Positions 33,548-41,634 are shown, counted from the stretch's first letter. The stretch is DNA of 53,181 nt from CAZDRI01 sp964508055 (GCA_964508055.1 CAZDRI010000008.1:1-53181), one strand, 5' to 3'. Made by a program: numbers and translations. Notes: generated by a model not told the origin, from the letters alone.

Positions 33548-34573
33548 ATGGGTGGATTAATAGTAGGCTGTATATTGATTTTTTCTGTTATCTTAACAGC
33601 AATTGTAAGATTTGTTGCCTTAAAGTTAGATTGGATAGACAAACCTAATGAGCGAAGTGCCCATCGCGAATCAATTCCAACATCTGGAGGTATTGCTATT
33701 GTTATAAGTTTTTTTGTTGGTCTTTTAGCACTTTATTTTACCAACAACATTTCTAATGAATTATTCCTGCCTCTATTTATTGGTGGAGGCTTGATTGCTC
33801 TAGTAGGCTTTATTGATGATATTAAAAATTTAAAGGTGAATTATAGAATAATTGTGCATTTTATAGCTGCTATATTTACCGTTAGTTTACTTGGAGATTT
33901 TGGAGGTATTAATATTTTTGGCTACACTATTACTTCAACAATATTTGGTTTCATAATAAGTGTATTGCTACTAATTGGCTGGATAAACGCCTATAACTTT
34001 ATGGATGGCATAGATTCCCTTGCTGCATTAGAAGCTATTTTTGTTAGTATAGCAGCAGTATTTTTAATGTTTAGTAAAGGTCATATTGCTGATTCAGTAT
34101 ATTTATCTTTATTGGCTGTTAGTGTTATGGGATTTTTAGTATTCAACTGGCCACCTGCACAAATCTTTATGGGAGATATTGGCTCTACTTTTTTAGGTTT
34201 TATCTTAGGTGTATTTATAATTTATACTACAAACACTGATAAATTATCCATTTGGACATGGCTTATATTATTAGCTGTATTTTTTGTAGATGTCATCTAC
34301 ACTATTTCAGTGAGAGTAATTACTAAACAAAACATTATTAGGGCTCATAAAAGCCATTGCTATCAAAAAATAACTGCTATTTTATCAAAAAATCATGATA
34401 AAGAATATGTTCATAAGACTGTAGCTTGGGGAGTTATTAGCATTAATTTAATATATTTATTGCCACTAGCTTATCTTTCAGAAAAATATCCAGATTTTAG
34501 TATTATCCTTTGGATTATGTCAGCTATACCTTTAATTTTGATTTCTTTAAAGTTTAAAGCTGGTAGAGTATAA
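33548..34573 (+). CDS. WecA/MraY-family undecaprenyl-phosphate sugar-1-phosphate transferase
   Basis: A 341-residue polytopic enzyme with about eleven transmembrane helices. NERSAHRESIPTSGGIAIV near the N-terminus, LVGFIDDIKNLKVNYRI with the Asp pair, NAYNFMDGIDSLA, and IFMGDIGSTFLGFILG are the catalytic loops of the family, and the last cytoplasmic loop has the HxH-type HKSHCYQ. The sequence is closer to WecA/WbpL initiators of O-antigen or other polysaccharide than to MraY. The transferred sugar is unknown. The O-antigen ligase-like gene at 20790 would fit the same pathway. Confidence 0.85.
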   Translation: MGGLIVGCILIFSVILTAIVRFVALKLDWIDKPNERSAHRESIPTSGGIAIVISFFVGLLALYFTNNISNELFLPLFIGGGLIALVGFIDDIKNLKVNYRIIVHFIAAIFTVSLLGDFGGINIFGYTITSTIFGFIISVLLLIGWINAYNFMDGIDSLAALEAIFVSIAAVFLMFSKGHIADSVYLSLLAVSVMGFLVFNWPPAQIFMGDIGSTFLGFILGVFIIYTTNTDKLSIWTWLILLAVFFVDVIYTISVRVITKQNIIRAHKSHCYQKITAILSKNHDKEYVHKTVAWGVISINLIYLLPLAYLSEKYPDFSIILWIMSAIPLILISLKFKAGRV

Positions 34574-34604
34574 TTAGTTTGTTTTCAAGTTTTAAAAAAT
34601 AAAA

Positions 34605-35504
34605 ATGACATTGAATAAAAAATTTACTGGCTCAACTGTAGCATTAATAACTCCAATGAAAAATGATGGAGCTGTAGATTTTGATAGTCTTAAAAATATT
34701 ATTAATTTTCATATTGAAAATAAAACTTCAGCAATTGTTTCTGTAGGAACTACCGGAGAGTCTGCAACATTAAGCCACCACGAAAACTTAGAAGTAATTA
34801 AAAAAACTATAGAATATGCAAGTGGTGAAATACCAATCATTGCAGGGACAGGCTCAAATTCTACTGAAGAGGCAATATATTTAACAAAAAAAGCCAAAGA
34901 GCTTGGAGCGGATGCAGCTCTTTTAGTAACGCCTTACTATAATAAGCCTACTCAAGAAGGTTTATATCAGCATTATAAAAAAATAGCAAAAGCAGTAGAT
35001 ATAGATATAATTTTATATAATGTCCCTAGCAGAACTGCAGTGGATTTGTTACCAGATACCGTATTAAGATTATCAAAAATTAACAATATTATTGGTATTA
35101 AAGATGCTACTGGTAATTTAAATGTAACAAAAAGTCTAATTAAAATATGTCCTGATGATTTTTTACTATTAAGCGGAGATGACGCTAGTGCAGTAGATTT
35201 CACACTGTTAGGCGGTCATGGGGGTATTTCAGTATCAGCAAATGTTGCACCCTTTGAAGTCCAACAAGCTTATCAATTAGCTATATCTGGTGATAATAAA
35301 AAAGCCAAAGATCTAGATAATAAATTACAAGAACTGCATAAAAATTTATTTATTGAGTCTAGCCCTATACCTGTTAAATGGGCTTTATATAAAATGGGCA
35401 AATGCAATAAAGGTATTAGATTACCTTTAACGATATTATCTGATGAATATCATAATATCATACAAAATACTTTAATGAATTTAGGAGTAATAAGCAATGT
35501 ATAA
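34605..35504 (+). CDS. dapA: 4-hydroxy-tetrahydrodipicolinate synthase
   Basis: A 299-residue class I aldolase-fold enzyme that condenses pyruvate with aspartate semialdehyde. The phosphate/substrate loop is SVGTTGESATL, the Tyr/Arg of the active site lie in VTPYYNKPTQEG and LYNVPSRTAVDL, and the Schiff-base Lys is in IIGIKDATGNL near residue 166. Length is standard. It overlaps bamC by 8 bp, the same gene order as dapA-bamC in many gammaproteobacteria. Confidence 0.96.
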   Translation: MTLNKKFTGSTVALITPMKNDGAVDFDSLKNIINFHIENKTSAIVSVGTTGESATLSHHENLEVIKKTIEYASGEIPIIAGTGSNSTEEAIYLTKKAKELGADAALLVTPYYNKPTQEGLYQHYKKIAKAVDIDIILYNVPSRTAVDLLPDTVLRLSKINNIIGIKDATGNLNVTKSLIKICPDDFLLLSGDDASAVDFTLLGGHGGISVSANVAPFEVQQAYQLAISGDNKKAKDLDNKLQELHKNLFIESSPIPVKWALYKMGKCNKGIRLPLTILSDEYHNIIQNTLMNLGVISNV

Positions 35505-36621
35505 AATTTTAACAATTTTTATATTTTTAATAATAGCCGGATGTTTTTCATCAGAAGAAAAAGAAATTCAAAAAGAGTTAGGTAATAAAGACATTAAGTA
35601 TTATTCTGACAAAAGTGTTGCACCTTTAGAAATACCCCCAGATTTAACAAAACCAAATACTAAAAATGCTATGGACATATCACCATTAATTAGTGATGTA
35701 GAACAAGAAATTACAGACTTTTCAAAAGAAACACTAAAAAGTAAGAAAGTGTTAGTGCCTCCAAAAGGGATAAAGGTTAAAAAACATGGTAATAATAGAT
35801 GGTTAGAAATAAATAAAACACCTGAAGAATTATGGGTATTAGCTAGAAAGTTTTTAACTAATAATGGTTTTGTTATAGAAAAATCAAATCAAGCTGTTGG
35901 CATTATGGAAACAAATTTTTTAGAAAATAAACCTGACATACCAAACCAATCATTAGGAATAATTCGCTCATTATTTAAAAAAGCATTAAATCAAGTTTAT
36001 TCAACTGGGGTTATTGATAAATACAGAATTAGAATTGAACCTACAGAAAATAGAAGTGTTAGTGAAGCTCATCTTACTCTTATTAGCATGGAAGAGGTCG
36101 TTACTGATAAAAGAGGAGATGACGAAAATACAATTTGGCAACCAAGAAAAAGAGATATAGGTCTTGAAGCTGAGATGCTATACAAATTTATGGTTTTCTT
36201 AGGTAATACTAGAGAACAAGCTAAAGAAAAAATATTAGCTTCTACCAAAGAAGAGCCTAAGAGCAGTGTAAAAGTAGTGCCTAGTATTAGTGGTGGTGCA
36301 AGACTGGTATTTAACTTAAATGCCCGACAAACTTGGAATAAATTACAAAATATATTAGATATATTAGGAATTGAAATTGAGGATAAAGACCCGATAGAAG
36401 GTTCTTTTTATATAAACGCTTCTAATACTAAGGATAGAAATTTATTAGATAAACTATTTGGTAAAAAAGCTTTAAAGAAAACTTATCAATTAGTGGTAAG
36501 AGAGGTGAATTTTGGAATAACAGAAGTTTCTATGCATAATATTAATAATATAGACAATGCTGATTTTTTAAATTTTTCTAAAGAGTTTTTAATGAATGTA
36601 GCAAAAGAATTTGAAGAATAG
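35497..36621 (+). CDS. bamC: Outer-membrane assembly lipoprotein BamC
   Basis: A 374-residue lipoprotein with lipobox IAGC at about residues 13-16. The unstructured N-terminal part carries APLEIPPDLTKP, the conserved segment that binds BamD. Two helix-grip domains follow (about 95-240 and 265-374), the first with ELWVLARKFLTNNGFVIEK, the second with TWNKLQNILDILGIEIEDKD. It belongs to the complex that inserts outer-membrane barrels. It overlaps dapA by 8 bp; the former names nlpB/dapX reflect the same arrangement elsewhere. Confidence 0.9.
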   Translation: MYKILTIFIFLIIAGCFSSEEKEIQKELGNKDIKYYSDKSVAPLEIPPDLTKPNTKNAMDISPLISDVEQEITDFSKETLKSKKVLVPPKGIKVKKHGNNRWLEINKTPEELWVLARKFLTNNGFVIEKSNQAVGIMETNFLENKPDIPNQSLGIIRSLFKKALNQVYSTGVIDKYRIRIEPTENRSVSEAHLTLISMEEVVTDKRGDDENTIWQPRKRDIGLEAEMLYKFMVFLGNTREQAKEKILASTKEEPKSSVKVVPSISGGARLVFNLNARQTWNKLQNILDILGIEIEDKDPIEGSFYINASNTKDRNLLDKLFGKKALKKTYQLVVREVNFGITEVSMHNINNIDNADFLNFSKEFLMNVAKEFEE

Positions 36622-36643
36622 TTTATTTAAATAATATTTCAAT

Positions 36644-38512
36644 TTGGAAAAAGAAAAGTTAAATAAAATTGTAAAACAAAAAATCTTAGTATCTGATTTA
36701 TCTAATCAAGAATTAAGTGAGTTTTGTGAAATAGCTAACTTAGCTTATCGTAATGGAAATGCAATAATTTCAGATTCTGACTATGACTTCATATATTTAA
36801 AGGAATTAAAAAAGAGAATACCTAACCACCCTCTTCTATTAAATGTAGAAGAAGGAGAAGTCTTTGGTGAAAAAATAAACTTACCAGAAACTATGCTTTC
36901 TACAGATAAGGCTTATTCTTGGGATGAAATCAAAAAATGGCTAATGCGTTTAGAAAAAGCAGCTAAGGAAATAAATTTAAAAATCAGCAATATTCTAATA
37001 AAAGTAACTCCAAAATTAGATGGTTTTGCAGGTTTTGACGATGGTATAAGGCTTTACACTAGAGGTGATGGTAGAAAAGGTTCTGATATTTCTAGAGTAT
37101 TTAAAAGAGGTCTTAACGTTTACAACAATTCTAAAAGAGGGCAAGGTGCTGGAGAAATTGTAGTTAAAAAGAGTTATTTTCAAAAACACCTCAAGGATTT
37201 TTTTGAACATCCTAGAAATTTCCAAGCTAGTATCATTAAAGAAAAGCATTTGGCTACTAAGGTAAAAAAAACAATAGCTGACAATGCAACTTTTTTTGTG
37301 CCTTTTTCTCAATTACCTAAAAAAGAAGTTTCAATATTTGAATTAGAAAAAAATTTTGAACATATTATTAATGATATTTTAATATCTGTTGATTTTGAAG
37401 TTGATGGTGTTATTTTAGAAACAATCAACCCTGAATTAAAAAATCACATGGGCTCAAATAGAAAATTTCATAGATGGCAAATTGCTTTAAAAGAAAACAA
37501 AGATAAAGCGCAAGTAAAAGTATCAGCTGTAACTCCACAAGTTGGGCGCACAGGAAAGATAACACCAGTTGCTGAATTAGAACCAGTTCTTTTAAGTGGG
37601 GCTACTATAAAAAGGGCTACTTATCATAATTATGCTATGGTTATAAATAATAGCTTAGGTGAAAATAGCATAATAGAATTAGTTCGTAGTGGTTCAGTAA
37701 TACCAAAAATTAACAAAGTTATCAAAAAAAGTAAAGTGGACATTCCAACTAATTGTCCAAGCTGTGGTAAGATTTTGATTTTTCAATCTGATTTTCTAAT
37801 TTGCACTAATCATAATAATTGTCCTGAACAAATTATTCATAAATTAGAATATTTTTTTAGAACTTTAAATAATAACGATGGCTTTGGTTTAGCAACTATA
37901 AGAAAACTTTATAACAATAAAATCCATAAAATAAGTGATATATATAAATTAAAACTAAAAGATTTTATCAATTTTGGATTTGGTGATAAAACAGCACAAA
38001 ATCTAATAAATCAATTAATAAGATCTAAAAGTGAATCTATAGAGGACTGGAGATTTTTAGCAGCCTTTGGAATTGAAAGAATGGGTCTTGGTAATAGTGA
38101 AAGATTATTACAAGCATATTCATTAGATATGATTTTTGATTTGACTATAGATAAGATAAATAGTATTGAAGGATTTGCAGAAATAAGCTCTCAATCAATA
38201 ATTAACGGACTTAAAAACATTAAAAAAGAATTTAATATATTATTTAAGTTAGGATTTAATATTGAGATTACTAAAAAAATTTCTAACAATCATACTTTGG
38301 CTGGTAAGACTATAGTATTTACTGGGAAGATGGATAAATCGCGTGATGAAATGATTAAATATGCAAAAAGTTTAAATATAAAAGTTGCCAAACAAGTATC
38401 TACAAAAACTGATTTATTAATAATAGGAGAAAATGTAGGACAAAAAAAAATATCTGCTGCTAAAAATAAAAATGTAAAAATTATAACAATTGATGCTTTT
38501 TTTAAAATTTAA
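36644..38512 (+). CDS. Divergent NAD-dependent DNA ligase
   Basis: A 622-residue protein with full LigA architecture: domain Ia (ISDSDYDFIYLKEL), adenylation domain with the nucleophile in PKLDG (Lys124) and TRGDGRKGSDIS, OB fold (TGKITPVAELEPVLLSGA), a four-Cys zinc finger (CPSCGKI, then CTNHNNC), helix-hairpin-helix region, and C-terminal BRCT (LAGKTIVFTGKM). Several adenylation motifs are altered: the NPRNAAAGSLRQ block is HPRNFQASIIKEKH, and DGVVIK is DGVILE. It is shorter than the usual 670. It starts at TTG 36644; no better start exists. Whether it is the sole ligA or a second copy is unknown, so the symbol is blank. The glnK promoter sits at its 3' end. Confidence 0.82.
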   Translation: MEKEKLNKIVKQKILVSDLSNQELSEFCEIANLAYRNGNAIISDSDYDFIYLKELKKRIPNHPLLLNVEEGEVFGEKINLPETMLSTDKAYSWDEIKKWLMRLEKAAKEINLKISNILIKVTPKLDGFAGFDDGIRLYTRGDGRKGSDISRVFKRGLNVYNNSKRGQGAGEIVVKKSYFQKHLKDFFEHPRNFQASIIKEKHLATKVKKTIADNATFFVPFSQLPKKEVSIFELEKNFEHIINDILISVDFEVDGVILETINPELKNHMGSNRKFHRWQIALKENKDKAQVKVSAVTPQVGRTGKITPVAELEPVLLSGATIKRATYHNYAMVINNSLGENSIIELVRSGSVIPKINKVIKKSKVDIPTNCPSCGKILIFQSDFLICTNHNNCPEQIIHKLEYFFRTLNNNDGFGLATIRKLYNNKIHKISDIYKLKLKDFINFGFGDKTAQNLINQLIRSKSESIEDWRFLAAFGIERMGLGNSERLLQAYSLDMIFDLTIDKINSIEGFAEISSQSIINGLKNIKKEFNILFKLGFNIEITKKISNNHTLAGKTIVFTGKMDKSRDEMIKYAKSLNIKVAKQVSTKTDLLIIGENVGQKKISAAKNKNVKIITIDAFFKI

Positions 38513-38514
38513 TC

Positions 38515-38530
38515 TGTTATAATTCTAAAA
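38515..38530 (+). promoter_or_regulatory. Extended -10 promoter of glnK-amtB
   Basis: TG-T-TATAAT (38515-38523) is a perfect extended -10 element three bases behind the ligase stop codon. The expected transcription start is close to 38530, exactly where the first leader hairpin begins. There is no clear -35 and no GG-N10-GC sigma-54 element before glnK. Confidence 0.65.
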
Positions 38531-38600
38531 GTTATCCAAAGATGGGTAATTGAAAGACATAGAAGTCCATTAAAAAGTTATTTTTAATGGATTTTTTTTT
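38530..38600 (+). promoter_or_regulatory. ANTAR-type attenuator 1 (P1, P2 and terminator T1)
   Basis: P1: AGTTATCC (38530-38537) pairs with GGGTAATT (38544-38551), with two G-U pairs; the loop AAAGAT has A at position 1 and G at position 4. After four bases, P2: GAC (38556-38558) pairs with GTC (38565-38567); the loop ATAGAA again has A1 and G4. T1: 38566-38576 pairs with 38581-38591 (11 bp) and is followed by nine T. The right arm of P2 shares bases 38566-38567 with the terminator, so the two compete. This is the known layout of ANTAR-protein RNA targets. Confidence 0.75.
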
Positions 38601-38605
38601 GGCTA

Positions 38606-38678
38606 AAAACTAAAGAAAGTTTTAATAATTTTTGCAATGATGCCCATAAATCTTAATTTAAGGTTTATGGGTTTTTTT
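38606..38678 (+). promoter_or_regulatory. ANTAR-type attenuator 2 (P1', P2' and terminator T2)
   Basis: P1': AAAACT (38606-38611) pairs perfectly with AGTTTT (38618-38623); the loop AAAGAA has A1 and G4. P2': GC (38634-38635) and GC (38642-38643) enclose AATGAT, again A1 and G4, but the stem is only two base pairs. T2: CCCATAAA (38643-38650) pairs with TTTATGGG (38664-38671), with an inner CTTA/TAAG stem, and is followed by seven T. The last base of P2' is the first of T2. The AGGAGA Shine-Dalgarno of glnK follows at 38679. Confidence 0.7.
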
Positions 38679-38689
38679 AGGAGAAAAAA

Positions 38690-39037
38690 ATGAAAATGAT
38701 AATAGCAATTATTAAGCCTCATAAGCTTAATGATGTTAGGAAATCCTTGTCTGATATAGGAGTGCAAGGCATTACTGTTACTGAAGTAAAAGGCTTTGGT
38801 AGACAAAAAGGCCATGTTGAGATTTATCGTGGTACTGAAAAAAAGGTAGATTTCTTACCAAAGGTTAAGTTAGAAATAGCTTTAAAAAAAGACCTACTAG
38901 ATACAGCAATTGACACTATTGTAAAAAATGCAAGGTCTAGTAGTGAAGGCAAAATTGGCGATGGTAAGATTTTTGTAACTCAATTAGAACAAGTAGTTCG
39001 CATTCGCACTGGCGAATCTGGTTTAGAAGCAATATAA
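38690..39037 (+). CDS. glnK: PII nitrogen regulatory protein GlnK (Lys51 variant)
   Basis: A 115-residue PII protein with IIAIIKPHKLNDVRKSL, GVQGITVTEVKGFGRQKGH (Gln39 for 2-oxoglutarate/Mg-ATP), the T-loop IYRGTEKKVDFLPKVKLE, and the C-terminal SSEGKIGDGKIFVTQLEQVVRIRTGE. Residue 51, the uridylylated Tyr in proteobacterial PII, is Lys here, so GlnD cannot modify this protein in the standard way; ATP/ADP/2-oxoglutarate sites look intact. It should gate AmtB. A good AGGAGA precedes ATG 38690. amtB follows after 10 bp. A leader with two attenuators lies upstream. Confidence 0.95.
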   Translation: MKMIIAIIKPHKLNDVRKSLSDIGVQGITVTEVKGFGRQKGHVEIYRGTEKKVDFLPKVKLEIALKKDLLDTAIDTIVKNARSSSEGKIGDGKIFVTQLEQVVRIRTGESGLEAI

Positions 39038-39047
39038 GGAGATAACA

Positions 39048-40334
39048 ATGGAAAATCAAATATTTGAATTACAATATGCCCTAAACACTTTTTACTTTTT
39101 AGTGATGGGTGCTTTAGTGATGTGGATGGCTGCAGGCTTTTCTATGTTAGAAGCAGGATTAGTTAGGAGTAAAAATACTACTGAAATTTTGACAAAAAAT
39201 GTAATGTTATATGCCATTGCTTGCACTGCTTATCTAATACTCGGTTATGACATTATGTATTCAGGAGGTATTTTCTTAGAAAATATTGCTTTAGATGGTG
39301 CAAAAAGTGCTGATTTAATAACTGCTAATATCATAAATGAGTCTACTAAAAATGGCTTCAGCGGAGATGCAGTATATTCAAATGCAGCTGATTTCTTTTT
39401 TCAGGTGGTTTTTGTAGCAACAGCGATGTCTATAGTATCAGGAGCAGTTGCTGAAAGAATGAAATTATTTTCATTTTTAGTATTTGCTCTAATTTTTACA
39501 GCAATCATCTATCCTTTAGAAGGTGCTTGGACTTGGGGAGGTAAAGATGTTTTTGGCTTATTTAATCTAGGTGAAGATTTTGGCTTTTTAGATTTTGCAG
39601 GCTCAGGCATTGTTCATATGGCTGGGGCAAGTGCTGCTTTATCTGCTGTATTATTATTAGGCGCTAGAAAAGGCAAATATAACTCAGATGGTAGTGCAAA
39701 TGCTATCGTAGGTGCAAATATGCCAATAGCTACCTTAGGTGTTTTCATATTATGGATGGGATGGTTTGGTTTTAATGGTGGCTCAGTTTTAAAATTAGGT
39801 GATGCAGCTAATGCTAACTCAGTAGCTATGGTGTTTTTAAATACTAATACAGCTGCAGCTGGGGGCACTATATTTGCACTATTACTTGCTAAATTCTGGA
39901 CTGGCAAAGCTGATTTAACAATGGCATTAAATGGTGCTCTTGCAGGATTAGTAGCAATTACTGCTGAGCCTTTAATGCCCTCACCTCTACAGGCTTTATT
40001 AATAGGCTCAATAGGTGGTTTGATAGTTGTGCCTTCTATTGTTTATTTAGATAAGCTTTTTAAAATTGATGACCCAGTTGGTGCCATATCAGTACATGGC
40101 GTAGTAGGATTATGGGGATTATTGGTTGTTCCTTTAACGAATCCAGATGCTAATTTTATTGGTCAACTTGTAGGTGCTTTGACTATATTTGTTTGGGTAT
40201 TTGTTGCAAGCTCAGTATTATGGCTTATTATTAAGTCTGTAATGGGCATTAGAGTAAATGAAGAAGAAGAGTTTGATGGTATGGATATTAGTGAATGTGG
40301 TTTAGAGGCTTATCCAGAATTTACTGTAGATTAA
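39048..40334 (+). CDS. amtB: Ammonium transporter AmtB
   Basis: A 428-residue channel with eleven to twelve transmembrane helices. Both pore histidines are seen in GSGIVHMAGASAAL (near residue 190) and AISVHGVVGLWG (near 349), the entrance Trp/Phe region in GAWTWGGK, and ILWMGWFGFNGGS in the middle. AGGAGA lies 5 bp before the ATG. Transcription and translation are coupled to glnK, whose product should block the channel at high nitrogen. A strong terminator follows, and then an ANTAR regulator gene. Confidence 0.96.
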   Translation: MENQIFELQYALNTFYFLVMGALVMWMAAGFSMLEAGLVRSKNTTEILTKNVMLYAIACTAYLILGYDIMYSGGIFLENIALDGAKSADLITANIINESTKNGFSGDAVYSNAADFFFQVVFVATAMSIVSGAVAERMKLFSFLVFALIFTAIIYPLEGAWTWGGKDVFGLFNLGEDFGFLDFAGSGIVHMAGASAALSAVLLLGARKGKYNSDGSANAIVGANMPIATLGVFILWMGWFGFNGGSVLKLGDAANANSVAMVFLNTNTAAAGGTIFALLLAKFWTGKADLTMALNGALAGLVAITAEPLMPSPLQALLIGSIGGLIVVPSIVYLDKLFKIDDPVGAISVHGVVGLWGLLVVPLTNPDANFIGQLVGALTIFVWVFVASSVLWLIIKSVMGIRVNEEEEFDGMDISECGLEAYPEFTVD

Positions 40335-40360
40335 AGCAAATTTCTTTATAAAACTATAAA

Positions 40361-40399
40361 GGCAGCATTAAATAGTTATATTTAATGCTGCCTTTTTTT
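40361..40399 (+). terminator. Intrinsic terminator between amtB and the ANTAR gene
   Basis: A 13-bp perfect stem (40361-40373 with 40380-40392), loop AGTTAT, followed by seven T (40393-40399). A smaller hairpin, CTTTATA/TATAAAG (40344-40361), precedes it and shares one base. The downstream ATG is only 15 bp after the T-tract. Confidence 0.9.
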
Positions 40400-40414
40400 G
40401 TTAAAATTAGTCAT

Positions 40415-41002
40415 ATGATTAATTTAGCATTAAAAATAATATTAGTAGATAGCAATTCAGGTAGATCAGCAATATTAAGAAGAGCTTTGCAGGATGCAGG
40501 TCATGAGGTTATTTGTAGATTAGAAAACAGTAAATCTTTAGCAAACAATAATGAAATGACTCACGCTGATGTGATTATAGTAAACGCTGACATACCAGAT
40601 AATGAGGTTTTTGCAAATATAAGCGATGTTAATCAAATAAAACCAAAACCAATTGTTATGTTTGCTGAAAAAAGTGACCCTAAAATGACTGGAACAGCAA
40701 TTAAATCAGGAGTTAATGCTTATATTGTTGATGGTTTAGAGAAAAAAAGAGTGCAGCCTATAATTGATGTTGCAATCGCTAGATTTCGTGAATTTCAAGC
40801 ATTAAAAGATGAGTTGGATAGCACCCGCAATCAATTAGCTGAAAGAAAAATTGTTGAAAAAGCTAAGGGCTTAATTATGAAACAAAAAGGTATAAGTGAA
40901 GATGAAGCGTATAAGAACCTCAGAAAAATTGCAATGGATAAAAACAAACGCATTGTAGATATTGCTGAAAATGTTATTAATGTTTTTGAAATACTAGATT
41001 AG
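40415..41002 (+). CDS. NasT/AmiR-type ANTAR antitermination regulator
   Basis: A 195-residue protein. Residues 5-120 form a receiver-like fold (LKIILVDSNSGRSAILRRAL, then GVNAYIVDGL), but the usual phospho-acceptor Asp before the I-P motif is Asn57 (VIIVNADIP). A coiled linker leads to an ANTAR domain at about 135-195: AERKIVEKAKGLIMKQKG, then ISEDEAYKNLRKIAM. ANTAR proteins bind double hairpins with A1/G4 hexaloops and stop terminators from folding. The start is ATG 40415; the longer reading from 40385 begins inside the terminator stem. No NasS-like sensor is adjacent. The likely target is the glnK leader. Confidence 0.88.
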   Translation: MINLALKIILVDSNSGRSAILRRALQDAGHEVICRLENSKSLANNNEMTHADVIIVNADIPDNEVFANISDVNQIKPKPIVMFAEKSDPKMTGTAIKSGVNAYIVDGLEKKRVQPIIDVAIARFREFQALKDELDSTRNQLAERKIVEKAKGLIMKQKGISEDEAYKNLRKIAMDKNKRIVDIAENVINVFEILD

Positions 41003-41037
41003 AGTTAGCACACATTTAAATTATTGAAAATATAGTA

Positions 41038-41634
41038 TTAGCTTTTTTGGAGCATAGAATCTAATATATTTTTTAGCTCACTAACTCCTGTTTTTTTTAA
41101 TGATGAAAAAAGTTGGACACTTACAAGACTAGGATTTTTTATTTCTTTTATAACTTTTAATAAAGTATTTTTAGCTTTATTATTACTAAGTTTATCTGCT
41201 TTACTAAGTAGAATATGAACAAGTATATTGTTATAAGTACACCATTTTAGCATTTGCTTATCAAACTCTTTTAAAGAGCGTCTAATGTCAATTACTAAAA
41301 TAGCCCCAACAAGCGATTTTCTTTTTTCAAAATATTCTTTTATATTAATATACCATTTATTTTTTATCGCTATTGGAACCTTAGCATAACCGTATCCTGG
41401 AAGGTCTATTAATCTTACGCCTTTATCAACTTCAAAAAAAACTAAATGTTGAGTTCTACCTGGAGTTTTACTAACTTTAGCTAATTTTTTTTGTTCAGTA
41501 ATAGCATTTATAACACTTGACTTTCCAACATTAGAATAACCAGCAAAAATCACTTCACTGCCAACATCTAAAGGTGCGTTTTTTATTGAAGGAACACTTT
41601 TAATAAACTTAGTCTTGTTATAAAAATAACTCAT
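41038..41634 (-). CDS. engB: Ribosome biogenesis GTPase EngB/YsxC
   Basis: A 198-residue TrmE-Era-type GTPase needed for large ribosomal subunit assembly. G1 is AGYSNVGKSSVINAI, the switch region has KTPGRTQHLVFF, G3 is LIDLPGYGYAKVP, and G4 is LSKADKLS. It is divergent from the cytochrome genes, the arrangement seen in many gamma- and betaproteobacteria where engB faces cytochrome c4. It converges on the ANTAR gene with only 35 bp between them and no clear terminator. Confidence 0.94.
   Translation of the reverse strand: MSYFYNKTKFIKSVPSIKNAPLDVGSEVIFAGYSNVGKSSVINAITEQKKLAKVSKTPGRTQHLVFFEVDKGVRLIDLPGYGYAKVPIAIKNKWYINIKEYFEKRKSLVGAILVIDIRRSLKEFDKQMLKWCTYNNILVHILLSKADKLSNNKAKNTLLKVIKEIKNPSLVSVQLFSSLKKTGVSELKNILDSMLQKS

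Noticed and set aside
38600..38690. Sigma-54 promoter for glnK
   Set aside because: TTGCA near 38632 lacks a GG element 10 bases upstream, so the required -24/-12 pair is absent.
38603..38815. Minus-strand open frame over the glnK leader and start
   Set aside because: It covers the hairpin leader and glnK in antisense, with no start signals or recognisable product.
40361..40399. amtB downstream hairpin with a six-base loop as a further ANTAR target
   Set aside because: The loop AGTTAT has T at position 4, not G, and there is no partner hairpin; it is an ordinary terminator.
40385..40414. Longer N-terminus for the ANTAR regulator
   Set aside because: This start codon lies within the terminator stem, and the added ten residues do not belong to the receiver fold.
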